DNA of 64,000 nt from Tigriopus japonicus (GCA_010645155.1 CM021319.1:6325330-6389329); one strand, 5' to 3'. Positions 13,901 to 26,316 are shown, counted from the first letter of the stretch. The notes: a model not told the origin generated them from the sequence alone. Numbers and translations are program-made.

Positions 13901-16900
13901 GCCAGAGCCAGTTTGCACCCCAGCCAATCTCGAGATATTCACAACTCAAGACAAACTCCGTATGTACATAGAGAATTGGAAGAATCGAAATTAAAGTTCC
14001 CATGCGTTTTAAGGTCTAAGGTTTGCGGACGTTGTTCAATTAATTAATATGATATGACACACGATCTTGTTGAAAGCTGGAGTTCCATGTCGCTGGTCTT
14101 GTCAATTACAGTCAATTCATGAACGTAAATAGATATGCTGAGAAGCTTCTAGCAAATAACTTGAGACATTCATTGAAACATTTTCATGATGTTTTACAAA
14201 TCCTACTATTTTTGATAAGCAAATCCCTCAGCGTAAAGGAAAAAATATGCCTCTTTGTAAATCCGGTTTATTTGTCCGCTGTCCTGTAAAAGTGCTCTTC
14301 ACGCTCAAGTTTTGAATTTGCTCCCGTAACAAGTTGGCCCTTGGTCCCTTGTCACCCTTTATCGGAATGATAAGGCGGGTTGTTGGACAAATGGGGTTTT
14401 AAGTAGATTAAAATCACCTTTGTATTCAAACCAGCTCGCTTGAGGTGTACAAAATAAAGCAACGGTAGTTTGAATACCAGTCAGCTCCTCGAAGTCTCAT
14501 GCTGGTTTTGAATTTTCTCTTACCTCAAGTCAATGCAAACCAACGATGATAGAAGCAGGAAATTGGTTACAAATCGACGTTAATGCGGTGGGCTTAAGGT
14601 GTACACCGTACAGAGTATTTGGTGGTAAAGCGGTGATCTACTTTTGTCCGCCCGCTAGTTGCTCTGAATTCGGTGGCGTTTGGCCTAAAACTACCATCAT
14701 CATCATCATTATCGGTATTAGTACTACCATAATGATCATTAGAGACCGAGCCACTTCCGAGGAAAAGTTTTTGCCTCTTCTCAGATGAGAAATGTGCTCC
14801 AACCGGAGGTGGTTTTCTACCCCACTAAATGCCAAAGCTACGAAATGGTTCCCAAATGCTCTTCGAACGCCATGAATAACTCGATGAAGGTGTCGTTACA
14901 AACACATGGATGGTAATGCCACCACGGCATTGGCACTTTATTTATACTGAGAGGCACCGCGAATGGGTCTCTTCCATACTTAGGCCCAGACAAAGTGAGG
15001 CACAGCGTGAATGCTCACCTTGGTGGTGGTGGTGGTGGTGGTGGCCCCCATAAACATGCAAGTGTTTTAATCAAGGGCCTCCAAAGCGTTCGCATTCAGC
15101 GAGCCTCTTCCATAATAAAGAGCCTCTAAGTATGCCGTTTATAGAAATGAGAGGTGGTGCGGCTAGTGTTCAAGAGGATTTGCACAATGATTCGTTCCCT
15201 CTGACACAGGCGGTGTTTTCGTGGTGATGAATGATGAAAGTCATCAACACCCACTCGCACGCCAGCATTTGGATTTAAAAGCACTAGCAGACGAATCCAG
15301 AAAATCTCGTTCAGATTGGAGTGAATGAATGAATGGCTAGCTAGCTAGCAATAGGTCGTAGTCCAAACAAGGCTCGTAGATGGTAAAGTACACAATCAAA
15401 CCAGCCCTTGAGCCTTTGAAGTGGTTCAGCAACGACAAGCACTTCATCATCAGTCACTCACTCAAATTATAATTTCATACAAGGGACGTGGAAATAACAT
15501 TTATTGTGAGCACTCGTTGCGTATTTTGAGCAATGGGTTTCTGATTCATCTTGGGAAAAGTTCAACGAAAAAGAGGCGTCGGCTCCTTTGGTTTTAATTC
15601 TACGTACAAACACACCAATCCAATTGGGTGGGTACCATCTTCGAACCAATGAATCTATCGACGATTATTGGATGGAGACGAGAACGAATGACAGATGAGG
15701 ACGTGCAACAAGTTTAAGGAAATCGAGCGAATATTTATGGCCGAGTTTGGTCATGAAGTGATCAGACGTCTTGTGGGCAATCGTGCATGCTTTTTTGGTT
15801 GATTTCAAGGCCATCGGATATTTGACGCTATATTTAGGGCTAAGAGGGCGAATTCCCGAGTTCAATGAAGAAATAAAGGCTTCGAGGGAAGTTTGCAGAC
15901 ACTTTGTATGAGGATTTCATTAAATTGGATACGATTCCCAATGGGTGGAGTCGTCGAATCATTAGCGATCATTCACGATTGAGAAAGAGAAAAAAAAACA
16001 CATTTCATCTCAACTTTCATCGGAGAAAATAAGGCTCAAACGATCGAATGTTCGAGCACTTTATTTATTAAATATAACAGGTACGGGTTTGAAATGGGAC
16101 TTGCCACAAGTTTTAAAGCATTTGAGCCCATTTACTATCATTTGCCAGTCTCCTGATGAATGATTGGACGTAAAACAACACGCTACGAAATAGTGAATCG
16201 TAGAAGCCCTTCCATCATCAATTTCTGGCATCTCTCTATTTCAGGTTAAATGGCAGTTTCTCTTCGATCATCTGAAAACCAATATGAAGGTGCCAAAAAG
16301 CCGCCTTGATCGAGAGCCTCCCCGTCGCCAATTTGGAATCTGACACGTCCAAATGTGTGGAATCTATGATGAATTGCTTGGACGGGAAACGCAAATCCAG
16401 AATCAAGGTTGGCCAAAAGATGTGTGTGCAGTATAGTCTGCAATATGCGATCCGAGCGTGGAAATCTTGCAAGATAGGAGAAGACTGAAGATGACCTGGA
16501 TTGGGAAGATTTTGCTGCCCTTGCTATTTGGAGTTTTTACCATTGCGCACAAGGCGATTTCAATAGGGTCATATATCATACTGAACAATCTAGTATTTTG
16601 ACACTTGTGCGCTTTAATTGCCGAAGCTACCCGGCTCTTTAAAAAACAAAGGCAATAATGCAGTTTTGCGATCGAAACCAAACTTGAAAGATGTGGAACA
16701 CATCTATCTCACTTGGCTTGGTGCTCTACTAGATAAAAGATTAAAGGACATGTATTGAGATGTTTGGAGCTAGTTTTCGAGATTCGCCTCTAGGAATAAT
16801 ATGTGTGAGGTTGTAAAAATAGGAACTTGAAAATGACAAGAAGTTAAAGACGGATAGGAGCATTTTCTTTTGTTTCTGTACATTATGAAGCATAAACGAG

Positions 16901-19439
16901 GGGCTTCTTTCGACCGTAACCTTGGCAGGAAGTCAATTGTCATGTGCATTTCATTGATGACGCCCTCTTGTGACTTGAAAAGTCGCTTTGCGGTAGAAAT
17001 TTCAATCGTTGAAATCGTTGAATTCATCGTTGAAAACTTCGATTTTGTGACTGCCTCAATGACTAATGGACTGACGAGAAAACTGATGACAATTCCTTCA
17101 ACGGCATTAAAGTTTCCCCGTCGACAGTGCAACAGGCGTCAAACAATTTATCATGTCAGCCCTTCAAAATCATTTCTGAATTTAATCTAAGAATCCCTCA
17201 GAGTTCGAATGAAAACATGTTTTCTTCTCCAACGTCTTGATGAAACATCGGGAAATAATTTGTGCAAGACCTAAAGCTGCCAAGGTTCGGAGAATTTCAA
17301 AGGCAATTCTAGCGACAAAGGGTTGGGGTGGTTGGAGGCTCTATGATAGACAAGGAATTTCATTCAAAGGTGCAGCAGGGTTTCAAAATTCGTTTTAATC
17401 AGTAAAATCGAACATGTTGTAGTGACATTTTCTTCTCTAATTGATGTTTGTGTACAAATTCATGATACGATGATATGCAAGCAAAACCCAGACTTGTTGA
17501 TTAGCTAAGTTTCAAATTAGAGAAAACATGTTGCTAGTGTTGAACTTATTTCTTATCCCTGTGCATGATTATTTTGAGATGTTGAAATTTTGAATTTCAA
17601 TGTTCAATCTCCAAAAAAAAAAACTATTAAATATGCCCTCAAATATAAAATACTTCATAAATACACTCAAAAAATTTGGTCTAGTAATTGAAGGAGGATG
17701 TTAAATGTACGAGACCCTCCCTTATCCTCTGTAGCAAAGGAGCAACAAATTGACAAGGGAGCGATTAATATGAAATTTAAAGAAAAAACTATGTGTCGAA
17801 GGAACTCGAGTCTGGATTTGAAAATCAATAATTTTGGCTTTGAAAAGCGAGGCCTAAAATGGCCTCCAATGTCCGAGGCTGGATAATAAGTAGTCTGAAA
17901 AGGAGCCCATGGCAATCAATGCGGTTGGTTGCCAAAAAGAATGGCAAAGAGGAAAAGACTTTCCTCAATATTGTATATGTACACTAGGCCGGAGGCCGGT
18001 CCCTAGAAGAATTAAAGACAGACATCATCTGAGGCCGGTCAAAAGAATCAACTCAGCAAGGTCAAAACGATTAAGAACAAGTTGAAAAAAGGCCACTTTG
18101 TTCTTCTCAATCAAGAATAAATTCACCGTCGACCAAGTCATCAACCAACATAGCAATAGGTTTGCGGTCTCAGATCATCCATTGAGATCGGTTTTGAGGC
18201 AAAAACACCTAACCTCCAGAATGTTTCGCGATGTCTCTTCCAGCAAGGGACAAGCTTTCTGCAAAGAATTACTGTACATCAAAATCGTGGCATCAAAATT
18301 ACCACCATGGATGCATAAGGTTGCTGGTGGGGGGGGCAATCCTAGAGGTTTCAGCAAGATGGGGCAACGACCGGCCCCTGCAAATACATAAAACGACCCA
18401 AGAGCACTTGAAGAAGAACACCACTTCCGGCTTAAGGATATGGCCGCAGTCCTCGCCCTAAACTCAATCCCTTGGATTACAGTACATAGCAGCGTGTTGA
18501 GGCCAAGGCCTGTGCCACCCACTCGCCAAATATCGGCGTCCTGAAGACGTGAATGGTGCATCCTTGTCCAAGACTACTTTGTCATCATCTGCTGGTCCTT
18601 CTGAGACCATTCAGGGGCAGGTATCAAGATGCAGTTTTTTTGTATTCTGAAAATTCGAAAAATAAGTTTTTTCTTCAAAGTTTTGGGTTGAAAGGGTGAG
18701 CAAATTAAATTCACAACCGATAGCTAAAGGCTTCTAGGAAAGTTCTGAAAGGTTTAGGTCATCAATATAGAAAATTTAAACTTTTTTGCTTGGCAACCGT
18801 TACTTTTTGGTGAGCAATCATTTTTGTCGTAAAAGAGACGACGATAATCTTTTGTAGGCATTATCAAAACTTGATATTTTATGGATATGGAGGCAAAAAA
18901 GCTTTTTAAATATTTGAACACAAACTCGCCCGAAAACGATTGATATCAAAACGCTTCCATTTTTATTTCAATGAAACAACCAAGTTCTTAGCAAAAGAAA
19001 TTTAAAAAAATAGCAAAGATTCAAAAAATTCATCCGGTAGCGATTGCTTTGATATTTGCAACAAAATACTAACAATGCGATTCGCCAGAGTTGAGACTGT
19101 TTTTTTGGCTTAACATAGAATTCCCTAATGGTTGGAAAAAAATTGAAAGATATCACTTTGACTCCACCACGAAAGTCATTTTATCCAATTTTCACATTAG
19201 CGCAACATTCCCACTTATTCCAAGTTATTGCCTCAATTTCTCAGCATGAATATGTCACCAGTAATGACACCTTTCTTCGTGGTATTGACTTTCATTTTCA
19301 TTTATTTGAAGTGTTTCTTCTTGACTTCTTTCGGATCTTCTTTCCGTAATTCAACAACATGAAAAAAGATTTATTCCTGAGTAAGAGCAATTGCTTGTTT
19401 TCAAGAGCGTTCATGGGCTCTGTCCTAACGTGCATTCTG
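7979..19439. other. Long gene-poor stretch
   Basis: About 11.5 kb in which I recognise no conserved protein domain and no tRNA or rRNA. Open frames are at most 128 codons and show no family motif. It holds short microsatellites, including a GGT run at 15021-15044. A possible tRNA-derived fragment lies near 8000-8090 on the minus strand. Confidence 0.5.
15021..15044 (+). repeat. GGT trinucleotide microsatellite
   Basis: Eight uninterrupted GGT units in noncoding sequence. There is no surrounding open frame that would make it a glycine tract. Confidence 0.9.
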
Positions 19440-19689
19440 AGAGCACCTCCAAATCCCAGGGAATCGAGGCTAGTTCAAACAATGAAGTCCTCCTCTCTTC
19501 TTTATCGTGCTCCTTCATTGTTCAATTTGTTACCCATTAGTCTTCGTCGGGAATATATAGGAGCTGATCCTCTAACAGCATTTAAGGCAGGATTGGACAA
19601 ATTTTTAAACAATATTCCTGACCAACCCACTATTCAAGGGTTGTACAGATCTGCCAACAGTTACTCATTGGTACATCAAATTTCATATA
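19440..19689 (+). pseudogene. LINE reverse-transcriptase protein, C-terminal remnant
   Basis: An open frame of about 83 codons reads like the extreme C terminus of Jockey/CR1-type non-LTR retrotransposon polyproteins. It has the order APSLFNLLPISLR, then DPLTAFKAGLDKFL, then NNIPDQPTIQGL. In that family this block follows the reverse-transcriptase domain. No palm-domain motifs (such as FADD) are visible upstream, so the copy is 5'-truncated or decayed. It runs into a run of N at 19690, and its end cannot be seen. The frame is open upstream to 19359, but that part is not recognisable. Confidence 0.72.
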
Positions 19690-20096
19690 NNNNNNNNNNN
19701 NNNNNNNNNNNNNNNNNNNNNNNNNNNNNNNNNNNNNNNNNNNNNNNNNNNNNNNNNNNNNNNNNNNNNNNNNNNNNNNNNNNNNNNNNNNNNNNNNNNN
19801 NNNNNNNNNNNNNNNNNNNNNNNNNNNNNNNNNNNNNNNNNNNNNNNNNNNNNNNNNNNNNNNNNNNNNNNNNNNNNNNNNNNNNNNNNNNNNNNNNNNN
19901 NNNNNNNNNNNNNNNNNNNNNNNNNNNNNNNNNNNNNNNNNNNNNNNNNNNNNNNNNNNNNNNNNNNNNNNNNNNNNNNNNNNNNNNNNNNNNNNNNNNN
20001 NNNNNNNNNNNNNNNNNNNNNNNNNNNNNNNNNNNNNNNNNNNNNNNNNNNNNNNNNNNNNNNNNNNNNNNNNNNNNNNNNNNNNNNNNNNNNNNN
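19690..20096. other. Assembly gap (407 N)
   Basis: A run of undetermined bases directly after the LINE remnant. Translations across it are meaningless. A repetitive LINE copy is a plausible cause of the gap. Confidence 1.
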
Positions 20097-20408
20097 ACAA
20101 GAGCCATTTTCTCTCATTTTGTTTCCCAAAAAGGTCCTGTTCTCGGGATGAAAAAGAACGTTCATGGGATGGGAACAATCTATTATCACCAGTTTTTAAC
20201 GCTTATTTTTTTCTCCAATAAGGCTCGACGTTCCTGTACTTATTCTGGCTCAAATCTTGAGCAGTTTATCAACCAGGCACATACATGAAGCAAAATCATT
20301 TGAGTATACAGCCAGTTCCTTGACAAACAATCGTGAACAACTTAAATATGAAATCGTCCAGATTCATCCGAATCCTTGATGCGTCATTGTCCACCCTCAC
20401 ATCATCAC

Positions 20409-20834
20409 TCAGTACTTGTCACTTTTGAGCGTGACACTGATCTTTTTTGCTATATCCGGCAATCGAGCCACGTTGTTATCACAGCATTGGATGGCACACT
20501 TTTCGAACTCGCCCCGGAGCTGCGTGATCTCGTCTTGGGAGCTCTCGGGCGTGACTCGGTCCTTGACCCGTTCCTGACAAGTCATCACACACTGGCTGAG
20601 ACTCTGTTGGAAGCGGCCCAATTCTTCCTGGACAAATTGTTGAGCCCGAAGCGTGCTCTTTTGACAATTCTCCACGCACCCGTGGACCTCGTCCATGGGC
20701 GCCGTCTTATTATCGCAACACTGGGCCGCACACTCGTGCATGGATTTTTCCATGGAGCGCAAATGCGTCCGATCGATATCATTGATGAAGTCCTTAATGG
20801 ATTTTTCCACTTTGGCTTGCGACTCTTGAGCCAT
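20409..20834 (-). CDS. FAM136A family mitochondrial CX3C protein
   Basis: A complete single-exon frame of 141 residues, close to the usual FAM136A length (about 138). Four CX3C motifs are visible: C35/C39, C53/C57, C82/C86 and C113/C117. They form the two twin-CX3C helical hairpins of the DUF842 family. Such proteins are imported into the mitochondrial intermembrane space and oxidised there to form disulphides. The human protein is linked to mitochondrial proteostasis and Meniere disease; its molecular role is not settled. The start ATG gives the expected short acidic N terminus (MAQESQ). The gene is head to head with SERAC1, 936 bp between start codons. It has no introns here, unlike the human gene. 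An overlapping 229-codon plus-strand frame is a shadow of it. Confidence 0.93.
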   Translation of the reverse strand: MAQESQAKVEKSIKDFINDIDRTHLRSMEKSMHECAAQCCDNKTAPMDEVHGCVENCQKSTLRAQQFVQEELGRFQQSLSQCVMTCQERVKDRVTPESSQDEITQLRGEFEKCAIQCCDNNVARLPDIAKKISVTLKSDKY

Positions 20835-21200
20835 TTTGCTCTTATTGTTCCCGGCACACGCGTTTTACAAGATCAAGAAGATGCTCAATGGCCGCATCAA
20901 CATCAACACAGCATAGCACTAGTACGTAGCACGTGTTTGACTCCGATAGAGGGCTCTCATGAAAAGGAGCATGACTTTCCTCACATCTCTAAACCTCTAA
21001 TTTTAGATGTCTTAGATTTTATGCGCAAAAAAAGCGCGAACGGGACCGAGCCTGTAGGTTGCTAAAGCCTGTCTAACCTTGATTAAGCTGGCCTTCGTTG
21101 GCCTGTTATTTGCTGTTGCCCCCACCTTGGAAATAGAGAGAGAGGAACGAATCTATGACAGAACATACGTACACATCCAGAGAGAGAAGTGAACGTTCCT

Positions 21201-21240
21201 GTCGTCTCATCGTCCAATGAGACGTCGCGGAAGTGGCGTG
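21201..21240. promoter_or_regulatory. Putative shared promoter core of FAM136A and SERAC1
   Basis: Near the middle of the 936-bp divergent intergenic region lie a CCAAT box (21214-21218), an ACGTC half-CRE (about 21222) and GCGGAAGTGG (21227-21236), which resembles ETS/GABP (NRF-2) sites. CGTCTCAT and ATGAGACG form an 8-bp stem around the CCAAT box. ETS sites are typical of nuclear genes for mitochondrial proteins. The function is inferred from motif and position only. Confidence 0.4.
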
Positions 21241-21770
21241 ATTCTCGAATGGGTTCACAGGTTTGTCCCTGTTCCAGGGGAAACACAAGGAAAACACTCT
21301 TTTCGCAGCGAATCCAAGTTCAATGGCTTTGCTCAAGTAAGAAACCCCTGAATTGTGACCTACTTTCTTTCTCATCAAATCTGTTTAGTGGGATTATCAA
21401 TCTCCCTTGTTTGATTCAGTGGTGGAAGTGCATTTCGACGTTGTGAATTTTGGCCTTGAAGAACAGACCGACAGAATCACCCTCAATATCAGCCTTGACC
21501 GAACTCCTAGAATGTACTGCTATTACGCAGTTGGCGAATTCTTGCTCGGAGAGCACCACTTTTGGGGGCTCGACGTCGCAAATACGTAGCCGAGATGTTC
21601 TTTTGTACGCTCTAATGTGATGTTCAACATACGTTGACACTAGTTGACACGGGAATTCGTCATTCGCGATGGCGTGAAAAGTGATCCTACCATTGCATGA
21701 TTCAGTTGAACATCACATTCTGACCCTATCACATCGTTCATTCAGCCATCCGGAGGTAGATTCAATCCAT

Positions 21771-23672
21771 ATGGCGAAAATCAAGGCTGTGGCCTTACCC
21801 AGACGTTGGGCTAAGGTGGGCACTGCGTCGGGATTCGTCATAAGTAGTGGGTACATCGCTTGGCAAATCTATAACGGGAACTTGTATCAAGAGACGCCCC
21901 CGGGGAGCCCCAAAAGTGATGTACGTTCCCGGGTCTCAACCCAGGATCCAGAATACCTCGAACTCTCGTCCGACGAATTAGATCGGTTCCATAAATTGGA
22001 TCCCATTGATGCTAAAGAAGAGCTCAAATCCATGATTCCCAAATACTTGAGAAAACCGTGGAAGCTACTTCGACAGGCCAATTGGGGCACGTATGAGGAG
22101 CATCTCAATGCGGTCCGAGAGCTGTCCAAGCTCAAACTCGTCGAAGGTGAATATCGGCAGATTGCTCAATCGTGCGAGATGAGAACAGCCATCGGTTTGG
22201 CTCGAAACAAGGATGTGGACGAACGATTGTTTGTCCCGCCTGCCCCCATACCGCCTCATTTTATCAACACTGCCACCCCCAAACTGTTCAAACAGATCCT
22301 GAAGGCTTTACCCAAACAGGATGTGCACAAATGCATCGATACGTCCACTATCAATGCGCTAGAGAACTATGTTCCCGGAACCGATGATGATCTGACGAGT
22401 GACTCTGATCTAGACTACGAATTTAATCGCGACTCTCATCATTGGGTCACTCTTCCCCGGACACGTTATAGCGAAAGAACCACCATTACCTACTGCCTTC
22501 AAGCGCTCCTTAGTCATTCTATCATTAAGTCACATTGTCAAACCATGATCCAGGCCGGTCTTCTTCCTTTACTCACCAAAGTTGTCCAAGAATACCCAAA
22601 AGATCCGAGACTTCAGACGTTGATTGGCAAGATCTTGGCCAACGTGAGTCTCAACGCAGATTCTCATCGGGCAATTTTTGCTTCTGGTTGGGTTGGGATT
22701 CTCGCCAAATGGAAAAATGATCCGAATCTTCTCGTCACTTTACCCGCCACCAAAGCATTGTGTAATTTGGACCAAGAATTTGGTCATATTTATGAACCCG
22801 GTATCTATCTGTTGCTTCCGGAGAACCGCAATGTTCACCACCAGAATGAACTGAGCAATTGGGGCGTCGATGTGGTATTTATTCATGGACTCCTGGGAGG
22901 GGTGTTCTATTCTTGGCGGCAACTAGATCCAAAAAACGAGCGTGGTTGGGGGACGAATGAGCTCGTTAGTACAGAAGATTACTCGTATTGTTGGCCTCGA
23001 GATTGGCTTTCCTCGTTTGGCGATCATGTTCGAGTTTTGGGCGTAGACTTTGATACCTACCTCAGCCAATGGGGAAATATTTGTCCGACTGAAAGCTTCA
23101 AATCCAACCTTCAAGACCGAAGTCTCGATATCTTTCAAAAGCTCAAGGCCAGCGGAGTAGGCAAACGACCTGTCATCTTTGTCGGTCATTCCATGGGTGG
23201 TTTGATTGTCAAGAAGATGCTCACGACAGCACAACAAAGTCCTTTGGACGAAGACCGAGAATTTGCCGAAAACACCAAGGGTGTAGTGTTTTATGGCACT
23301 CCTCACAATGGCTCACAAATAGCCAAACTGAATTCGGCTTCCAAGTTCCTCTTTTTCCCAACCGTTGAGGTACAAGATTTAGAAGCCGATTCGCCCAGAT
23401 TGGCTGAGCTACATCAATCCTTTCTTGATTTTGCTCGAACTAGCACCATCAACATTGTGAGCTTCGGAGAAACCATTTCCACACCCTATCTAGGCATTGA
23501 CTTGACTTTTGTTCCACCAGAGTCCTCAAATCCGGGCGTGGGTAAACACTACTCCGTTCCGGCCAATCACATGAACGTGTGCAAACCCAGCGGCAAAGAC
23601 TCTATGTTGTATCGCAAGCTCGTCACTATTATTCACAAGGCCTTGGAAGAGGCCACACCCTTCGAAACCTAG
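21771..23672 (+). CDS. SERAC1-like serine lipase/acyltransferase
   Basis: An intronless frame of 633 residues; human SERAC1 has about 654. I chose the first in-frame ATG (21771); the open frame extends upstream but without an ATG. Residues about 12-32 form a hydrophobic N-terminal segment after a basic start, fitting a mitochondrial or MAM membrane anchor. A helical, armadillo-like region occupies about 240-350. The C-terminal alpha/beta-hydrolase has the oxyanion-region HG at 372-373, the nucleophile motif GHSMGG with Ser474, and a likely catalytic His600 in NHMNV. In vertebrates SERAC1 remodels phosphatidylglycerol at mitochondria-ER contacts, supporting cardiolipin composition and cholesterol trafficking. 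The absence of introns is notable, since the vertebrate gene has many exons. The frame is intact, so it looks functional. Confidence 0.93.
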   Translation: MAKIKAVALPRRWAKVGTASGFVISSGYIAWQIYNGNLYQETPPGSPKSDVRSRVSTQDPEYLELSSDELDRFHKLDPIDAKEELKSMIPKYLRKPWKLLRQANWGTYEEHLNAVRELSKLKLVEGEYRQIAQSCEMRTAIGLARNKDVDERLFVPPAPIPPHFINTATPKLFKQILKALPKQDVHKCIDTSTINALENYVPGTDDDLTSDSDLDYEFNRDSHHWVTLPRTRYSERTTITYCLQALLSHSIIKSHCQTMIQAGLLPLLTKVVQEYPKDPRLQTLIGKILANVSLNADSHRAIFASGWVGILAKWKNDPNLLVTLPATKALCNLDQEFGHIYEPGIYLLLPENRNVHHQNELSNWGVDVVFIHGLLGGVFYSWRQLDPKNERGWGTNELVSTEDYSYCWPRDWLSSFGDHVRVLGVDFDTYLSQWGNICPTESFKSNLQDRSLDIFQKLKASGVGKRPVIFVGHSMGGLIVKKMLTTAQQSPLDEDREFAENTKGVVFYGTPHNGSQIAKLNSASKFLFFPTVEVQDLEADSPRLAELHQSFLDFARTSTINIVSFGETISTPYLGIDLTFVPPESSNPGVGKHYSVPANHMNVCKPSGKDSMLYRKLVTIIHKALEEATPFET

Positions 23673-23878
23673 TCCTTCATCTCCCATCATCTTCTTCATC
23701 AATTCATCTTCCTCTTGTTAGTGGTCAACCCAGACTGAGTGATCATGGTTCCATTCTACGCTTACTTATTTACCAGTAATCTTTACATAGCCCCGTTGTC
23801 TCTTTAAAAACGGATGAAACTATTATCCTGAGTGAAGCCCCACAATACCGAATTTAAAAATGTCAATGCAACAAGCTA

Positions 23879-23884
23879 AATAAA
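23879..23884 (+). terminator. Polyadenylation signal of SERAC1
   Basis: AATAAA, 207 bp after the SERAC1 stop codon and about 120 bp short of the opposing MRPS28 stop codon. Confidence 0.6.
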
Positions 23885-23961
23885 AGGACCCGCATTTTCT
23901 TGTTCCGACTCATACAAGATCAACACGGCATGTTAAGAAAATGAAATTCGTTCAATATAGA

Positions 23962-23967
23962 TTTAAT
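23962..23967 (-). terminator. Polyadenylation signal of MRPS28
   Basis: ATTAAA on the minus strand, about 37 bp after the MRPS28 stop codon. It is the common variant signal. The two convergent 3' ends would lie within about 80 bp of each other. Confidence 0.5.
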
Positions 23968-24003
23968 GACATTCACTACTTTCACACTCTCAATACAATT
24001 TTA

Positions 24004-24836
24004 CTAATGCAAACGACCTAGAAAAACACAATCTGCCTCGCACAAAGTCATCTCTTTCTCGAACCCGAGGAACTGTTGCGAGAGCTCCAAGGACTTGATC
24101 ATGACTTTGACCTCGGTGCCTCTTGAAAAAATAGATCGCTTCTCTCTCGGCCTATGACAAACACAGGGAAATTTGCCTCCAAAGTCTATGTACATATCAT
24201 CGTTGACCACATGATAGATTCGACCCACGACAATCTGAAAAGAAAGCATTTTTTTTTTTGCTCAATTCGAACATATTTTAAATCTTCATTGTCCAAGATT
24301 ATGAAATTTAAAAAATCGGCAAGTTCATTTAATTTGTCGGAAACTACTCTTTTACTGAAATTGTATCGACACACCCCACGCAATCATGTTTGGAAAGCAT
24401 GATTATGAGCGTTATTCATAGGAACTCAGATTGCCATTCACGGGTTGTAACAAAAGTATTTGATGATTTGGTTAGGTTTAGTCAGGCTAAGATAGGTTTA
24501 CAAAAGGGTTAGGTTAGCTTAGGTTTAGTTAGAATAAGTATGAATACATTGGCAATCCGAGTTCCTAGGAATAACGGCCATAATCCTAACACTAATGAAC
24601 CAAAGTACCTTTCCAACGGGATTTCCCATGCGCGTAAATTGGCAGTTTCGCAAGAGTGAGGCAAAGGTCACGTCCGAATCATCATCCTTCTTATTAAGAG
24701 ACGGGGGTGCTCCTGAGGTCGAATCCGAGGCCACAGTCGAGGATGGCCGTAAAGCAATTGCACTCACCGCGGGTACTCGTGATCTTTGTCGTAATGCAAT
24801 CTGGGTTTGATTTAAAAGGCGTGACAACAAAGCCAT
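24004..24836 (-). CDS. Mitochondrial ribosomal protein S28 (bS1m)
   Basis: Two exons, 24836-24609 and 24234-24004, join in phase 0 across a 374-bp intron (donor AAG|GTACTT, acceptor TTTTCAG|ATT). The product is 152 residues. The N terminus (MALLSRLLNQ..., rich in Arg, Ser and Ala) is a typical mitochondrial presequence. The FASLLR motif near residue 59 opens the conserved MRP-S28 domain. Exon 2 carries VVGRIYHVVNDDMYIDFGG and ends with the LELSQQFLG and LCEADCVFLG blocks. The family is a constituent of the small mitoribosomal subunit. It converges on SERAC1. Human MRPS28 is longer (187 residues), mainly at its termini. Confidence 0.93.
24470..24540 (+). repeat. Degenerate TTAGG-like repeats in the MRPS28 intron
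   Basis: Several GGTTTAG, GGTTAGGTTAG and CTTAGGTTTAG words in about 70 bp. They resemble the arthropod telomere repeat TTAGG but are interrupted and intronic. An interstitial telomere-like remnant is possible, as is chance. Confidence 0.4.
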
Positions 24837-26316
24837 GGCTGAGGAGATCCAATGCCTGGGTGGATAAAACCACCAAATATGTATTATATTTCTGTTAGCT
24901 AGTTTTGTAATCCACTAGGAATTGATGTCGGCTGTTTCGGCAAGCGTGGGCTGGCTGGCTTTCTCTTCTCATGTTGTTTTGTTTACTTTTCGCGAACACA
25001 ACTGTCAGCTGCTCACATCACAGATTGGAATATTTGTGATAGACGGACTAGTTTTACAAGTGAAAATGCCACTAGCGGACAAGAGAAAAAATGGAAAATA
25101 GAATTTTGAGAGAGTGTGTTATTACCACAGAGGTATAACCCTTTCGCTTAGAATTTTGATTATCATATTGACAAATGAAATTTCGGTGCATGTTAAGAGA
25201 GGAAAACAGGAATCAAAACATCCTTATGCAGCATTCTCGTTGGGAACATGTGATTACTTGAATTGAAGGTAGGAACAAAGTGGCACTCATTGAACAGGTT
25301 TCGATAAAAAGAAAGATCCCATTTGAGTTTAAATCTAAGATCAAGCATTTAGATCTGAGCAAAAATCTGCAAAGCATTCGGGCGTTAGAGCACATGAGGA
25401 ATCATTTGGCATTGGAATATCAATTAGTTTGTATTCAGTTCAAACGTTAGCATGCCGCAATGGTTGTTCAAAAAGAAGGTGCTTACGTATTCCAAATAGC
25501 ATGCTCTGAGGATTCTTCATTTGATCCGTCGACTCTCATCAGGGTTTCTTTGTTCGGCAAAGAAAACTACAAACCTCCTTTTAAAGGCAAACCGCATTTT
25601 TGTGGGACAAAAATCATCTGTCATATTATTACCAATAACGAATGTCCGATCATCTGTGAGGAAAGATGGCTCAAATGGTGTTTTGGTCCGGGAATGACTT
25701 GCGCAAATGCGTACGTGTAAGAAAAGATTCATGAATTTCGACATTTTGAAATAATTCTGTCAAGTTCCGTAATCATAAGCCAGAGTAGATTAGCAACTAT
25801 GTAGCGTATCTAATGAACATGTCAAACTGCATTCTCAAACCACAAATAGCATTTAATCGAGATTTGCTTTTGAAATCTTTAACAAAACGCACTTCAAGTT
25901 GCTTCATCATACTAATAAAAAAGCTAAGGGGCTTCCTGGAGTTCAGGATCCGTATCGCGATCGAAGCAGATTTGTTTTTCTCCATTTGTTCATTGTGTAA
26001 GTCACAGGTAATTCGAAATCGGTGACATATTTCTATTATTGGTAAATGATGAATGGAGCTCGGAAAAAGGTTTTGACGGAGAATATCATTCCAAATATCT
26101 TAACTACATGCTTGTTTTACTTTGAAGATGTCAAGATGAAATCTTTGTCTAAAACTAGATACTCTAAGAAAGATATTGACCGTCGTAGGCTAACACATGG
26201 TTTCGATGGTTAATGCTGGTGATTGGTCAAGAAATCCATATTGAGCTGATTCGTGATTTTTGTGACAAGTTTTGTGACAAACCAGAGGACACCCTCTCTG
26301 TAAAGAACCTCACGAC
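24837..26316. other. Upstream region of MRPS28, no recognised gene
   Basis: AT-rich noncoding DNA. The promoter of MRPS28 must lie at its left end, but no clear core element stands out. Open frames are at most 86 codons, without motifs. Confidence 0.5.

Noticed and set aside
19359..20288. 309-codon frame spanning the N run
   Set aside because: It exists only because N is read through. Only the part before 19690 has LINE similarity.
20376..21065. 229-codon plus-strand frame
   Set aside because: It is antisense to FAM136A and is open because of that gene's codon use. It shows no family similarity.
21681..21770. Earlier non-ATG start for SERAC1
   Set aside because: The upstream extension starts at GTG, and ATG at 21771 gives a typical N-terminal anchor and normal length.
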